From NCBI RefSeq assembly GCF_046630445.1, contig NC_092341.1, forward strand, positions 132,751,001-132,815,000: a stretch of 64,000 nt of DNA, read 5' to 3'. The notes under the pieces were generated by a model, which ran no database searches, was not told the origin of the DNA, and saw only the letters and a program-made list of their open reading frames with translations. Of this stretch, positions 1-11,455 are shown piece by piece (position 1 is the stretch's first letter; every line of letters begins with the position of its first letter). The position numbers and the translations under genes are program-made. The stretch is from Rutidosis leptorrhynchoides (taxonomy: Eukaryota; Streptophyta; Magnoliopsida; Asterales; Asteraceae).

Positions 1-555
1 TCAAATCCGAAGGAATGGTCTATGAAATTGGAGGATGCACTCTGGGCTTTTAGAACAGCCTAAAAAACTCAAATTGGAACCACACCTTTTAGGCTCGTTT
101 ATGGAAAAGCATGTCATCTTCCAGTAGAAACTGAACACAAAGCATTTTGGGCTTTGAAGACATGTAATCTTGATTTACATGAAGCTGGACGTCTAAAATT
201 AAGTCAGCTAAACGAATTAGAAGAATTAAGACATGAAGCATATGAAAATTCCTTAATCTATAAGGAAAGAACGAAGAAATGGCATGATTAAAGAATCAGA
301 AGTTCAAAAGAATTTAAGGAAGGAGACAGAGTTCTTCTTTTCAATTCACGATTCAAGCTATTTTCTGGAAAATTGAAATCAAGATGGTCTGGACCATTCA
401 TAGTCAAAAGAGTTTTCCCGTACGGAACAATAGAGTTAATAAATTCAAATGAGATTGAATTTAAAGTTAATGGTCACAGAGTTAAACATTACATACATGG
501 TCCGATGGAAGTTGACAATGAAGTCAATCACAATTTCAACACCACATCTAACTAA
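1..555 (+). pseudogene. Integrase C-terminal part of Athila-type polyprotein
   Basis: Frame 1 reads the end of the integrase core and its C-terminal region: [18 protein letters not shown], then a Trp/Leu-rich helix, then a GDRVLLFNSRFKL strand and KSRWSGPFIVKRV, the usual integrase tail that ends Athila/Gypsy polyproteins. In-frame stops near 61 and 288 break it; the part from 373 to 555 is open. The N-terminal half, with the zinc finger and first acidic residues, lies outside the window. In an active element it would insert cDNA into the chromosome; this copy is inactive. Its TAA at 553-555 is followed by a purine-rich gtgtggggaggtt run. Confidence 0.85.
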
Positions 556-758
556 GTGTGGGGAGGTTCGAATCTTTTTAGGGTAATATGTATTTCTGTT
601 AGAGTTAGATATTCTGTTTTCGTGTAGTTCTCGAGGATGGAATCCGAATGGTCTTTCCCTAGCAGACCCTAAAGAACTAGTCTTCTTCCCCCATTCTGAA
701 TTTTTATTTTTTTAGGTTTTACGAGATAAAGAATTCCTTTGATCTGAACCATGGTCTA

Positions 759-1142
759 ATGCTACACACTATGATTACTAAACATAATAATGACACACTT
801 CCGAGTGAACTGGTATCATTCATAAGAGATAAACTGGACGGAGTAAGAAAAGAACTCAGAAAAGATCATCATAAGATACATTTTGGTAAAGGAAAATCAA
901 AATCCGCAACAAAAAGAAGAGCACGACACCTTGAAAGATGTCATAAATGCGGAAAATGGTCACACGAAGGTAAATGTTCAAATAATCAAACATATTCAAA
1001 TACCGAATTTGTTACTCTATGCAGAGAAGGACCGTTCATATGTTTAGAAGAAAAGATATTGAAGATTCGAGGTTATGCTTATGTAGCTATGGAGAACCAA
1101 ATCACACGACTCTCCTATGAGTCGGCTAAAGCAGGTCTCTAA
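759..1142 (+). CDS. Small basic zinc-knuckle-like protein between integrase and env-position gene
   Basis: A 127-residue ORF lies about 200 bp after the integrase stop. Residues about 40-62 are very basic (GKGKSKSATKRRARHLER). They are followed by CHKCGKWSHEGKC, a CX2CX4HX3C pattern close to, but one residue shorter in the last gap than, the CX2CX4HX4C knuckle of Gag proteins. No membrane segment or signal peptide is visible. Most Athila elements have no named gene here. It could be a relocated nucleocapsid-like module, an extra retroelement ORF, or a chance ORF; the Cys/His spacing argues against chance. The start codon is the first ATG, and translation would need a spliced or internal initiation event. 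Confidence 0.45.
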   Translation: MLHTMITKHNNDTLPSELVSFIRDKLDGVRKELRKDHHKIHFGKGKSKSATKRRARHLERCHKCGKWSHEGKCSNNQTYSNTEFVTLCREGPFICLEEKILKIRGYAYVAMENQITRLSYESAKAGL

Positions 1143-1694
1143 GAATTCTTTCTCACAGGTAAGTATGTACAGTATTTTTTATTTATTTTTATTGCTTTTA
1201 ACCTTTTGATAATAAACGCTGAATCGTTCGCTATAAAGTATTAAATTGGTATTCAATAAAATTAGGTATGCGTAACCGAAATTATTGATATCATGCAAAA
1301 ATTTATTACATCACTGCGAAATTTACCGTTTATTCTTAAGGTATAAATATCTTTAATCAATCAACCCAAAATATTTCAGAAATTCGTCAGGAGTAAAACT
1401 AGGTAATATAGCCGAAATTACTTTACCGAAAAGAGGGGCGTATATTTTTGATAATATTTGATTGATTAAAGTGGGATAAAAGACCAAAAAGATTTTTAAT
1501 TTTAATTTTTACTTTGTCTTTAAAATTAATATTAAATTAATATTGTAAACTTTTTAAAATCAATATATTTAAGTTTTTAAATATTTGAAAATTTAATATT
1601 TTTAATATAAGTTTGTATGTTTATAAAAACAAAAATATAATATAAGTTTGGTGTGAATTTAAAAACAAAAATTTACTTTATTTCACTAAGTTAA
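1143..1694 (+). other. AT-rich Athila spacer with a local duplication
   Basis: No gene seen. The stretch around 1375-1530 (aaaactaggt, ccgaaattactttacc, gaccaaaaagattttt) resembles 21436-21600 on the other side of insertion A (gaaaactaggt, ccgaaattgctttaccc, acccaaaaatcttta). Before A inserted, D therefore carried two diverged copies of a roughly 200-bp block about 315 bp apart. Confidence 0.5.
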
Positions 1695-1699
1695 AAATA
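1695..1699. repeat. TSD of element A, left copy (aaata)
   Basis: aaata lies directly before the TG at 1700 and recurs directly after the terminal CA at 21427 (21428-21432). An exact 5-bp TSD fixes both ends of A. Confidence 0.9.
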
Positions 1700-3659
1700 T
1701 GAAAGGACCCGTTCATATACATTATAAACGATTCACAATAGTTGATTACATCGCGAGGTATTTGACCTCTATATGATACATTTTACAAACATTACATTCG
1801 TTTTTAAAAGACAAACTTTCTTTACAATGAAAGTTGACGGCATGCACACCATTTCATAATACATCCAACTATAATTGACATAATAATAATCTTGATGAAC
1901 TCAATGACTCGAATGCAACGTCTTTCAAAATATGCCATGAATGACTCCAAGTAATATCCTTAAAATGAGCTAATGCACAGCGGAAGATTTATTTAATACC
2001 TGAGAATAAACATGCTTTAAAGTGTCAACCAAAAGTTTGGTGAGTTCATAGGTTTATTATAACAATCATTTCAATATATTAATAGACCACAAGATTTCCG
2101 TTTATAAATATATGTACACTCGCAAGTGTATAAAAGTATTCTATAAGTTGTAGGCACCCGGTAACAAGCCTTAACGTTCATGTTTTACCCTCTAAAGTAC
2201 ACCAGATCAGGTGTGTTTAAAATAACCTCGAAGTACTAAAGCATCCCATAGTCAGGATGGGGTTTGTCAGGCCCAATAGATCTATCTTTAGGATTCGCGC
2301 CTACCGTACATAGACAAGTAGTTTAATGTTACCAAGCTAAGGGTATATTTCTGGTTTAAACCCACATAGAATTAGTTTTAGTACTTGTGCCTATTTCGTA
2401 AAACATTTATAAAAACAGCGCATGTATTCTCAGTCCCAAAAATATATATAAAAGGGAGCAAATGAAACTCACCATACTGTATTTCGTAGTAAAAATACAT
2501 ATAACGTCATTTAACAAGTGCAAGGTTGGCCTCAGATTCACGAACCTATATTAATTATATATATTTATATGTTGGTCAATATTTGTCTAACAATTTTTGG
2601 TCAAGTCATAGTGTACCACAATCCTAATGCTCGAGACTAATATGCAAAAGTCAACAAAAGTCAACTTGACCCAAAATGACTTCTAAAATTTATACGTGTT
2701 TATTATATAACTTAACTATAGTCGTTTTATATATTTAAATATATTTATTAGATTTTATAATAATAAAAGTCATTTATTAATAAAAAATTATATTAACGTT
2801 TATATATGATAAAATATACTTTTATATATCTTAAGTAGTAAAATTTATAAAGTTTACTTAATATCGTAAAACTATAGTGGTAAGTATTATTAATGTAATT
2901 ATATTACGCGTAGTGAAAAATATCTTTGTATCCCCTATTTATTTGATAAAATAATATTGATCATAATAATAATAAGTAAAAGTTGTATTATTTTGTAATA
3001 ATAATTATTATTCTATAAAAAATAACAATATTTATATTTACTAAAAATGATATTATGATAAAATGATAATACTAACATAATAGTAATAATGATATTTTAT
3101 AATAACAATGATATTTCTATTAAAATAATAACGATGATAGTAATAATAATCATTTTAACAATAATACTAAAATTCAGTTGACTATAACTTCTAATCCGTT
3201 CATCGAAACCATTCGATATCTAAATGAAAAGTTCTTAATTTTTTGCTAGCTTTCCAATGACATGCATATCATATACTCTATCTCAGTAGCATATGTATCT
3301 AATTCAGGATTCAACAAACCTATCTAAGGACAATATCGAATGTACAAGCATGCATAATCCTATATACTCGAGCACTAGTCAGTGATACACTATTGATATA
3401 TAAAAGTTAAGTTATGAGTGCTCACATATCAATATTGAGATTCAATATTGCAGGAAAGTACGTAGACGCAACGGAGATGATAAACACTAGATTGACCTCA
3501 CGAGCATACCCATGAACCATACCCATCACCTCCATAGCTATAACCCATAATTTCCTTAGCTTCGACTCATTCAAAAAACTATTTTGAAATCACTCGGACA
3601 TCACTCCGTCGTAATATTTTATGTATACTAATAATATCTTGAAATAATACAGAGCAAAA

Positions 3660-3660
<1 letters not shown>

Positions 3661-3736
<76 letters not shown>
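3661..3736. repeat. (AT)n microsatellite in A LTR
   Basis: Near-pure AT dinucleotide array, interrupted once by gt. The sister LTR has a longer array at about 20361-20439, preceded by a poly-A run. The difference accounts for most of the length difference between the two LTRs. Confidence 0.95.
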
Positions 3737-3824
3737 GTAAATCGATTGAGAGAGTTTAGAGAAATATATTTTCAAGTTTCTATGAAATAATGAAACCTAT
3801 TGAATTCTATTTATAATAGATTTT

Positions 3825-3965
3825 TGAATTATTAAAGTGAATTATTAAAGTGAATTATTAAAGTATAAATTATTAAAGTGAATTATTAAAGTGAATTATT
3901 AAAGTATGAATTATTAAAGTGAATTATTAAAGTATGAATTATTAAAGTGAATTATTAAAGTTAAA
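3825..3965. repeat. Short tandem repeat, gaattattaaagt unit
   Basis: About ten copies of a 13-15-bp unit (gaattattaaagt, with or without at). The same array sits at 20527-20665 in the sister LTR, so it predates the insertion of A. Confidence 0.9.
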
Positions 3966-4168
3966 GTAAAGTAAAAGTAAAGTAAAGGTAGAGTTAAAGT
4001 ATAGTAAAAGTATAAAAACTATGTATGTATAATACGCGTATAAATATATATAATATTAATTTAAATCGTTATATATATTTAATGAAATAAAATATAAATA
4101 TCGTTATATTTATTATACTGGTTAAGTAATGAGTTGTCAAAAGTGATTCTAGATATTTATAAAAGTTA

Positions 4169-4173
4169 TATAC
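4169..4173. repeat. TSD of element B, left copy (tatac)
   Basis: tatac precedes the TG at 4174. The right copy is tgtac (14339-14343), one A/G difference. The uninterrupted sister LTR of A reads ttatatacgtttta at this point, confirming the empty site. Confidence 0.85.
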
Positions 4174-7056
4174 TGTAACGACCCGGGTTTTTCCAATCGT
4201 TTTATACTTATGAGATTAATATTTACATAAATTAAACCTTACCAATATGATAAGCAATCCAAATTGTTGAGACTTGTGCTTTTGAAAAGAGTTTTACACA
4301 ACTTTTGACCATCCAATTTAACCGATGATATCACGAACTATATAACATACGATAATTATACGTTTGTGTATATATATGTATTTATATATATTTAACATGA
4401 TCTAAGGATGGTTTAACATCTCATTGTGTACTAATGACAATGAGTTATAAGTATATTTTGAAACTACTAACTTAAGTTTTCAAAACGATAACTATACGTA
4501 ACATTCTTTGATATATATACTTATAACCTATAATGCTTATACATGTATCGTATATATAATATATTTAATCACTTTTTAAGGACTTAAATACATAAAACAA
4601 TATAAGTATATTCACAAAATATAGCTATATTTGAATTCTCATTCCGTTTCCTCACGATTTCTATACGTATATCTAGGGTATATGTACCCGTATCATACCC
4701 AGCTTCTATATATATTTACTATTGGTATATACACATCAAATCAACATCCTAATCAACATTATTACTGCCCTAGATATGAGGTAACTAGGATTTGTCAAGT
4801 AGCATGAATTATTAGTAAGAAAACAAAATTAGTAATCCTTTTCTTTCTTTATAAACTAAAAACGTTTTTATGAATGAACACCATTTCTTCACTCCATTTT
4901 CTCATACCTACACCCTCATTTCTCTCTCAAAATACTCCTAACTTCATACTTGATCATCTCCAAGCATTTTCCCCATCATTTAGCTTCAATTACAAGCCTT
5001 AAACACCATAAGAAAACTCTTTCAAGAACATATCAAAATAACCACCCATTTAAAGAAGTATACTTCCAACCTTTTGATCTAACTCCACCACTCTTTGATT
5101 CCAAAATTTTTTCTTATCTCTTACAGTAACTTTATCCAAGTAACTTGAGGTAGTAACCTTGTTCATAATCTTGTTCGATTCATAATTATATAGCTATCTT
5201 ATTTTATGTTGTGAAATTTTAACAACAAGAACATAGTTTGAATGATTTCAAACTTGTTTGCAAACTAAATAGATCCTTTTAAATTAACTTTTAAAACACT
5301 TCAAGACCTGTAATATATCATAATGATATGCTAACTTAACAAGATATAACTTGGTTTTACAAAGAACACCTTAAAAACTGCATCTACGTCGTCGGAGTGC
5401 AACCGGGGGCTGTTTTGGGTTGGATAATTAAAAACCATCTTGAACTTTGAATTGGAAGTTCATGTTCTGGAAAAATGATATTTCTTATGAATATGTTAAC
5501 ACATAAAAATTTCATGGTTTAACTCAAAGTGTAAGTATTTTTAGAAAAATGATCATTAAATGTTGTTTTTATGATGGAAAATGATCACTTTCATAAGTTT
5601 TACCAAAGTTTGACCTATAACCTGTGATTTTGAATACAAACTAAGGTATTTTCAGTTCATATTCTTAAATTTTGACTCGATCCAAGGAATTGGCAAGTTG
5701 AACCAACAAAAACGGAGTTGTAATGAATAAACTACGACTAAAACAAGATTGGGTATCCGAAGCTAGTTTAGCTACGAAAATATTTGGAGATAAAGTAAAT
5801 TAATCATATCTTTTCTAATTAATATGATATTTTATATATAATTACTTATGATTTGATTTTATATATTTCAGGACCACCCGTAAACAACACGAGAAGATTA
5901 ATCATAAGACCTCATGATTGTACGCAACACGTCATTTGACAACACGGTACTTTATGTACACAACACGTCATTTGACAACATGGTACCATGGGTCGAGATT
6001 AATTCTGATCAATACGAATACGATGGGGTCTTTATTTATTTTATTGAGCAACTAATTGTGGACCACTAACATCGGACTGCTAACTACGTACTAAGAAAAT
6101 ATTAAAAGTATTAAAAGTATATATATATATGTAACGATTACTTGAAAAGAAAATATGTTGATATATTATATATATATGGTTAGGTTCATGATATCTATCG
6201 GAGACCAAGTCGAGTTAAATACCTTCAAGGCAAAAGTGAGTATATAGTCCCACTTTTAAACTCTAAATATTTCGGGATGAGAATACATGCATTTTATGAT
6301 TTACGTTATGGACACCAGTGATAAAAAAATATATTCTACGTTGAGTTGTACCACTGGCATACTTCCCTGTAGCTTGGTAACTACTATTTACATGTGGTAT
6401 TGTAAACGCGAATCCTGTTGATAGATCTATCGGGCCTGACAACCCCAACCGGACTGGACGACCAGTATTCAACAGTTGCACAGTACTTCGTTTCGGTGAC
6501 TACACTTGGTACAGTGTAGTGAGATTTCATAATAAAGGGAATATGCGACGTTGATTAAATGTTAAGTATGGTTATCAAGTGCTCAACCACTTAGAATATT
6601 TTTATTAAAACGTTTATGTATATGAAATCTTGTGGTCTATATTTATAACGCTGCTAGCATTAAACCTATATCTCACCAACTTTATGTTGACGTTTAAAGC
6701 ATGTTTATTCTCAGGTTCCTAGAAGTCTTCCGCTGTTTGAATATATGTTAGAGAAACCATGTGCATGGAGTCATACATGTTTTATTCGAGGAAGCATTGC
6801 ATTCACAAAATCATCACCGTGTATTTATTTTGACTGCTTTGTCAACGGAAGTATTCTTGTAAACTGTTATTTACGGTGATTGTCTATATGTAGAAATCAT
6901 CAGATGTCGAAAACATTGAATTTTAAATATTCATTTATGGTATATCTTTTCAAAAGAATGCAATGTTTATAAAACGTATCATATAGAGGTCAAATGCCTC
7001 GCGATGTAATCATATGTTATTGTATTCGTCCCTATGGATTGGGTCAGGTCGTTTCA
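4174..7056 (+). repeat. Element B 5' LTR
   Basis: Begins TGTAACGACCCGGG and ends GGTCGTTTCA. The aligned 3' LTR has the same length and differs at roughly twenty positions seen by eye. The ORF on the minus strand at 6263-6481 occurs unchanged in both LTRs, but I see no reason to call it a gene. Confidence 0.93.
5904..6035 (+). repeat. ~130-bp module shared with Copia element H
   Basis: Reads ataagacctcatgattg, two near-copies of a unit tgtac(g/a)caacacgtcatttgacaaca, then accatgggtcgagattaatt and gtcttta. The same module is at 13186-13317 in the other LTR of B and at 53816-53948 inside Copia element H, with only a few substitutions. Confidence 0.85.
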
Positions 7057-7058
7057 TG

Positions 7059-7070
7059 TGGTATCAGAGC
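7059..7070 (+). promoter_or_regulatory. Primer-binding site of B (initiator tRNA-Met type)
   Basis: tggtatcagagc, two bases after the LTR end, complementary to the 3' end of plant initiator tRNA-Met. It is followed by ggtggtcttagc, also kept in A, C and E. Confidence 0.9.
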
Positions 7071-7487
7071 GGTGGTCTTAGCAAACCAGGTCTGCATTAG
7101 TGTGTCTAACTGATAAGTCGTTAGGTTGCATTAGTGAGTCTGGACTTCGACCATGTCTGCATGTCAAAATTTTGCTTATCATTTTGTGTCAAAAATCATC
7201 TACTTATCATCTGTAGGAAATTACCTGCTTATCATCTTAAGTCTAAACGCGTCTTACTGCATTCATTGCATGAATAGTGTATAGACAAAATTCATATCTT
7301 AGCGTATTTGCTAATTCATATCTACACGTATCCGTTAATGTAAACTTTGTCTGACATATTCCGTAAATCCCTCAGTAATCTATGAGATCTTTTGTTCTAT
7401 ATATGTGGATATTCTATATAATTAGAATACCACCCGATAGCCGGAAAATCATTTCATATCGAAAAATCCTTTATTCAATCATACGAA

Positions 7488-8480
7488 ATGGAACTCGTCA
7501 CTAGTTGAAGTCCCTCGGATTCCGATATGGAATACCACTCAAGCTCCGAAAGCAGTGTGACCGGAATGGATCAACCAATTAGTCATCATCTATTTTGGAT
7601 GGATTGGGGATGGGTTCGTAGCCTCCTCAATCATTGGAGACAAGAAGAAGGTGATCCCTTCCATCCACCAAATTGCCCTCTTGACATGAACCTGAAGCAC
7701 TTACCGGCGAACCTGTTCGAGAAACCATTTTCTCTCTCATTTCCAGAGTATCTCGTCACGATTATATACTACATCAAATTCTAGATTTTATTTATCCGCT
7801 CATCCGAACCGACAATCACCCCGGTGTAATAGAAGAAGTCAACGAGCTTCGCACTCGGGTAGTGGCTTTGGAGAATACGGTACGAAGGTTACAAACACCA
7901 TCAGTAGCATCAACAGCATAACCAGTACCGTCAATAACATCAACATCGCAAGCCTCAATACCCTAAGCACCAGCAGCATCACCAGCATCAACGTTATCAC
8001 CATCATCAACATCAACAGGATCATTACCACCACCAACAATCACATCCGCATCACACACCTCAATATCACCATCCATACCTCGGATATCAACGTCACACGC
8101 ACCATAGATACCAAGAAGTACCAACAACAACAAACGATGAAGTATTGATTCATAACTTCATCAGAGAAACATTCTATGGTGATTATGTAATCTCTAAAGA
8201 CATATAGATTACCTATTTCTGCCTTAACCATAAATCAGATGAGTGGACAGAAATGATAAAAGGAAGAGTAGAAACCCTGACAAGAATGATGCGTAAGGTA
8301 CAAGCTAGACTTGTTTTACCAACAGCATCAGCAGTACCCTTAGCCTCACCAACACAGTCAGTGCTGTCAACATCGTTAGAATCGTCAGCAACTTTAACAT
8401 CACAAGCTCCACCAGTTCAAGAATCACCGTGGACATCATCAATAACGCGTATATTACATCAACGAGTTATGAAGTATTAA
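7488..8480 (+). pseudogene. Decayed pre-gag ORF of element B
   Basis: This starts at ATG 7488, with a stop at 7506 and a second in-frame ATG at 7527. It reads SSSESSVTGMDQPISHHLFW, MDWGWVRSLLNHWRQEEGDP, then shifts frame near 7684 and continues ETIFSLISRVSRHDYILHQI and a coiled-coil-like heptad segment (EEVNELRTRVVALENTVRRL). After 7900 it becomes a Ser/Thr/Pro-rich repeat with several stops, and 8253-8480 retains a helical KGRVETLTRMMRKVQARL stretch. The copy in A (17540-17980, minus) carries the same protein. The function is unknown. It sits where C and G carry other pre-gag ORFs, so it belongs to the retroelement family rather than to a host gene. Confidence 0.65.
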
Positions 8481-9827
8481 CTCATTCTTCTGAAGAATTT
8501 ATATAAATATTTTATATATATGAATTCGAAAACCAAAATAAATCTTTTCGTACTAAGCTATTAAGTATGAATTGAAAAAGGGTAGATACTACTCGTTTAA
8601 ATTCATATTACAAATATGCAATGATGTACGTCCTTCGTCAGCAACTTAATCATCGTTAACTACAATCCCTATTTCAATTCAATGAATTTCGTTTTATAAT
8701 AAACCCAGTGTATTATTCAATAATATGTTTGATTTTACACTTTCATCTTCAATGTACTCGAAGCTTACTGGAAAACAACATTCATATCTTGCGAAGTTAG
8801 CAAGAGTTCAATGAGTATCAGCATGATTCACTAAGGAAATATATATAAGAATAAATAATGAAGTATTGATCCATAACTTCATTAATATTCTGTGAAGAAT
8901 ATGTGGTTCCTAATCGTTTTAGAGATTACTTATTCTAGCTCAAACCGAAAATCAAATGAGTCTAATATTATATTGACTTATTAAATTCATGATTACATCT
9001 GAAGAAGATATATATGTACATATATTTTCATAAAGATTGTAATAAAATTCTCTAGTACAAAACATTACTTGTGAAATTTTTTTTTAACGGGTAGGTAATA
9101 CCCGAGAGATATATAAATTCACAATTAATATGATTATATTCTTCGACTCTGATTCAACAATCATCAACTATACTCACTACCTTCATAATAATATACATTC
9201 TTTCATAGAAATCAAAACAACCATTCTCATCCAAATTAGATTACGACAAAACGAAATCCAAGTCAAGACTTAACAGAAGACATCACTCTTAGGACTCTTA
9301 CATCTTTCAAAACTATACTTTGACTTCAAAACTATGCTAGAACATCATTCGATTCTTGGAACCCAGAAAAATATTTGTATCATTCAAAGTCCTAAAACAT
9401 CATATGTATATTAACGATTACAATCTATGATCAAACCCTTCGAAATTCCTGAAGACACTTCAAATAATGGATAATCGAGATGATGACCCAACCACACATT
9501 ACCCGCAGTCTTGCACCTGAAAAGCTCTCGAAACCAAGGACATAATTTAACACGTATCCGCGTTAAATGTTTTAGCATTTATTAGCAAAAATAACTTTGT
9601 GATTCCTTTTCAAAATAGCAAATTTTGTCACAGTTTCAGCAAGTCTACCTCGACTTTCCATTCGAAGTAGCCTTATTATAACCTGTAATACATACGATTA
9701 CCCTTTTGTTACCAGGGAACCTTTTATATTCCACGACATTATCAGCAGATGTACCAGCAACTCGTTACCCCTTTGGCGGAATCAATAATTGGTATTTTGA
9801 AATCTCGCAGCATTTCTATTTCGGCAG

Positions 9828-9828
<1 letters not shown>
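8481..9828 (+). other. Non-coding interior of element B
   Basis: No gene seen. The tract aacgggtaggtaatacccgagagat at about 9087 recurs in A (17300-17325, inverted) and, diverged, before gag in C (31190-31210). Near 9100 there is a poly-T run. Confidence 0.6.

Positions 9829-9904
<76 letters not shown>
9829..9904. repeat. (AT)n microsatellite in B
   Basis: About 38 AT units. The long Tyr/Ile repeat ORFs on both strands here are artefacts of the array. Confidence 0.95.
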
Positions 9905-9906
<2 letters not shown>

Positions 9907-9924
9907 ACGTCTATCCCCAAGAAT

Positions 9925-10199
9925 TACATATTTCAAATGTGAAGTTTCTGAAAAATGCTCCAGTCTACGAATTAGTGCTATTAAGTTTTGGAAAAGACTG
10001 ATAAAGTGGTAAAGACAGTAGACAACAATTACGGTCAGAAGTTTGACAATAAAGAATAATAGATTGGAAAAGCTCGAACAAAAAATTTGGTACTGGAAAA
10101 CGGATTGAGCAAAGTATAACGGAGGTCGTGGACAAATCACAATGACGAAATCTACCTTCAAAGGATTCAAATGATTCAGTGTCTGCTGAAACCGTTAGT
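9925..10199 (+). pseudogene. Strongly decayed PABP (RRM3-RRM4 linker) fragment in B
   Basis: Sense to the element. The best part reads KTVDNNYGQKFDNKE and, in another frame, an alignable gtggacaaatcaca block matching the linker of plant poly(A)-binding proteins. It aligns along its length with the better copy in A (16245-16500, minus) and with H (58747-58960). Stops and frameshifts are numerous. The assignment rests mainly on alignment to those two copies. Confidence 0.5.
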
Positions 10200-10846
10200 A
10201 AACCTTACTCCTTATTTTAAACCTTCACAGACAGATTTTCCGCGTCATTCCCTGATCTTAGATATTCTAAGATATCATCGTATTTTTCATTATAAATATC
10301 TCCGATATTCCTGAAGATATATTCCCAACTATCCTCATCAAAAATCATTTATCTCTTCACAATATTTGCGTTACAACATAAAAGAAACTATGTTAGTTTC
10401 TAAATTCTAAAAAATTCGAGTTTAAAATATGAATGTTTTGAAGTAGTGTTGGAAACTGAAGCATGAATTAGTATAATATAATGACACTTGATCAACATGA
10501 TTATATTACAGTAATTCATGCTGAGTTTCTAAATGGAACATAATGATTCACAGATCACAACGTCATCATGTGCCATGTTACACAACTCTTACATTCTACC
10601 CAATCTCCAAACATATTAAGAACATATCTCCTTGATAATTCTATCTTTTCAGACATTCTGGTAACTTACTAAATCAAGATCGTGCAATTACTATTTCCTT
10701 CTTAGAACATTAACTATGTTTATTTCAAAATCCATACCTACGAATTCCGAACCATTATTCGCTTGACTCGAAGTCGGGAAGAGGAAACATAAGTATGGAA
10801 CTGTTGAATATAAAAGAAAATATAAAGCTCGACAACAACAAATAAA

Positions 10847-11020
10847 TTACAAACCGTGTATATCAATACGTATTGCAACGTAAAGGCACGGGAGAATTAA
10901 CAATACTATAACCCCAAGGTAATAGTAGAAGTAAATAAAATCCTCCGGAGGTAGATGAAAAAGAAGAATGACAGAGATGAAAGTTAAGAGTATATCCAGG
11001 ATCAGTACTGGATGAAGCAT
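10847..11020 (-). CDS. Antisense 57-codon hydrophobic ORF of element B
   Basis: Reading against the element, ATG at 11020 opens MLHPVLILDILLTFISVILL, then a Pro-Pro-Glu turn, then FYYYLGVIVLLILPCLYVAI and a stop. That gives two hydrophobic stretches able to span a membrane. A TATAAA lies at 11104-11099, about 84 bp upstream, with a CT-rich leader between. Element A has the same ORF at 15322-15495, with about 46 of 57 residues equal, identical length and no frameshift. An open frame extends further upstream, but the shared ATG favours 11020. It could be a captured gene piece or an antisense retroelement gene; no function is recognised. Confidence 0.5.
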   Translation of the reverse strand: MLHPVLILDILLTFISVILLFHLPPEDFIYFYYYLGVIVLLILPCLYVAIRIDIHGL

Positions 11021-11455
11021 ACTGATAAATGTTTTAAAGTATGAATTGAGGGAGGAAGAATAGAAGGTATGAGTTGTAAGGAAATGAAGGGAGGTGGATT
11101 TATAGTAAAAGATCCGACAAAGCAATCAAAATAGATGATCGCATTTAAAGCGAATTCTAATTTCCTTGATTATCGAAGAATCAAATCTCATTATGAAGAT
11201 TTTACTCCAAATCTCTTGAACTTGGAAATCAATCCTATCTACGTCAAAAGATATGACGAATCTATACCTACTCATTTCACCCTTTGGTGATAGCCTCACT
11301 CGTACTCTTCACAAAAATCAAATTGCTTTATCAATATTACTTGATGATAATAAAACTCTAATTTCCAACTCGTATACGTCATGAAAACATACTTATTGTC
11401 AGCCATGACCATCCCATTCAAATTTCGGGACGAAATTTATTTAACGGGTAGGTAC

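Larger units (their letters stand above)
1700..4173 (-). repeat. Element A 3' LTR, distal part
   Basis: This matches 18386-20875 almost base for base. It is cut at 4173 by B; the rest of the same LTR resumes at 14344. It contains the conserved LTR block near 1975-2060 (on this strand gcggaag...acctgagaataaacatgctttaaagtgtcaacc). Confidence 0.92.

Noticed and set aside
6263..6481. 72-residue minus-strand ORF, identical at 13545-13763
   Set aside because: It lies within both LTRs of B and is identical only because the LTRs are young copies of each other; no domain or promoter supports a gene.
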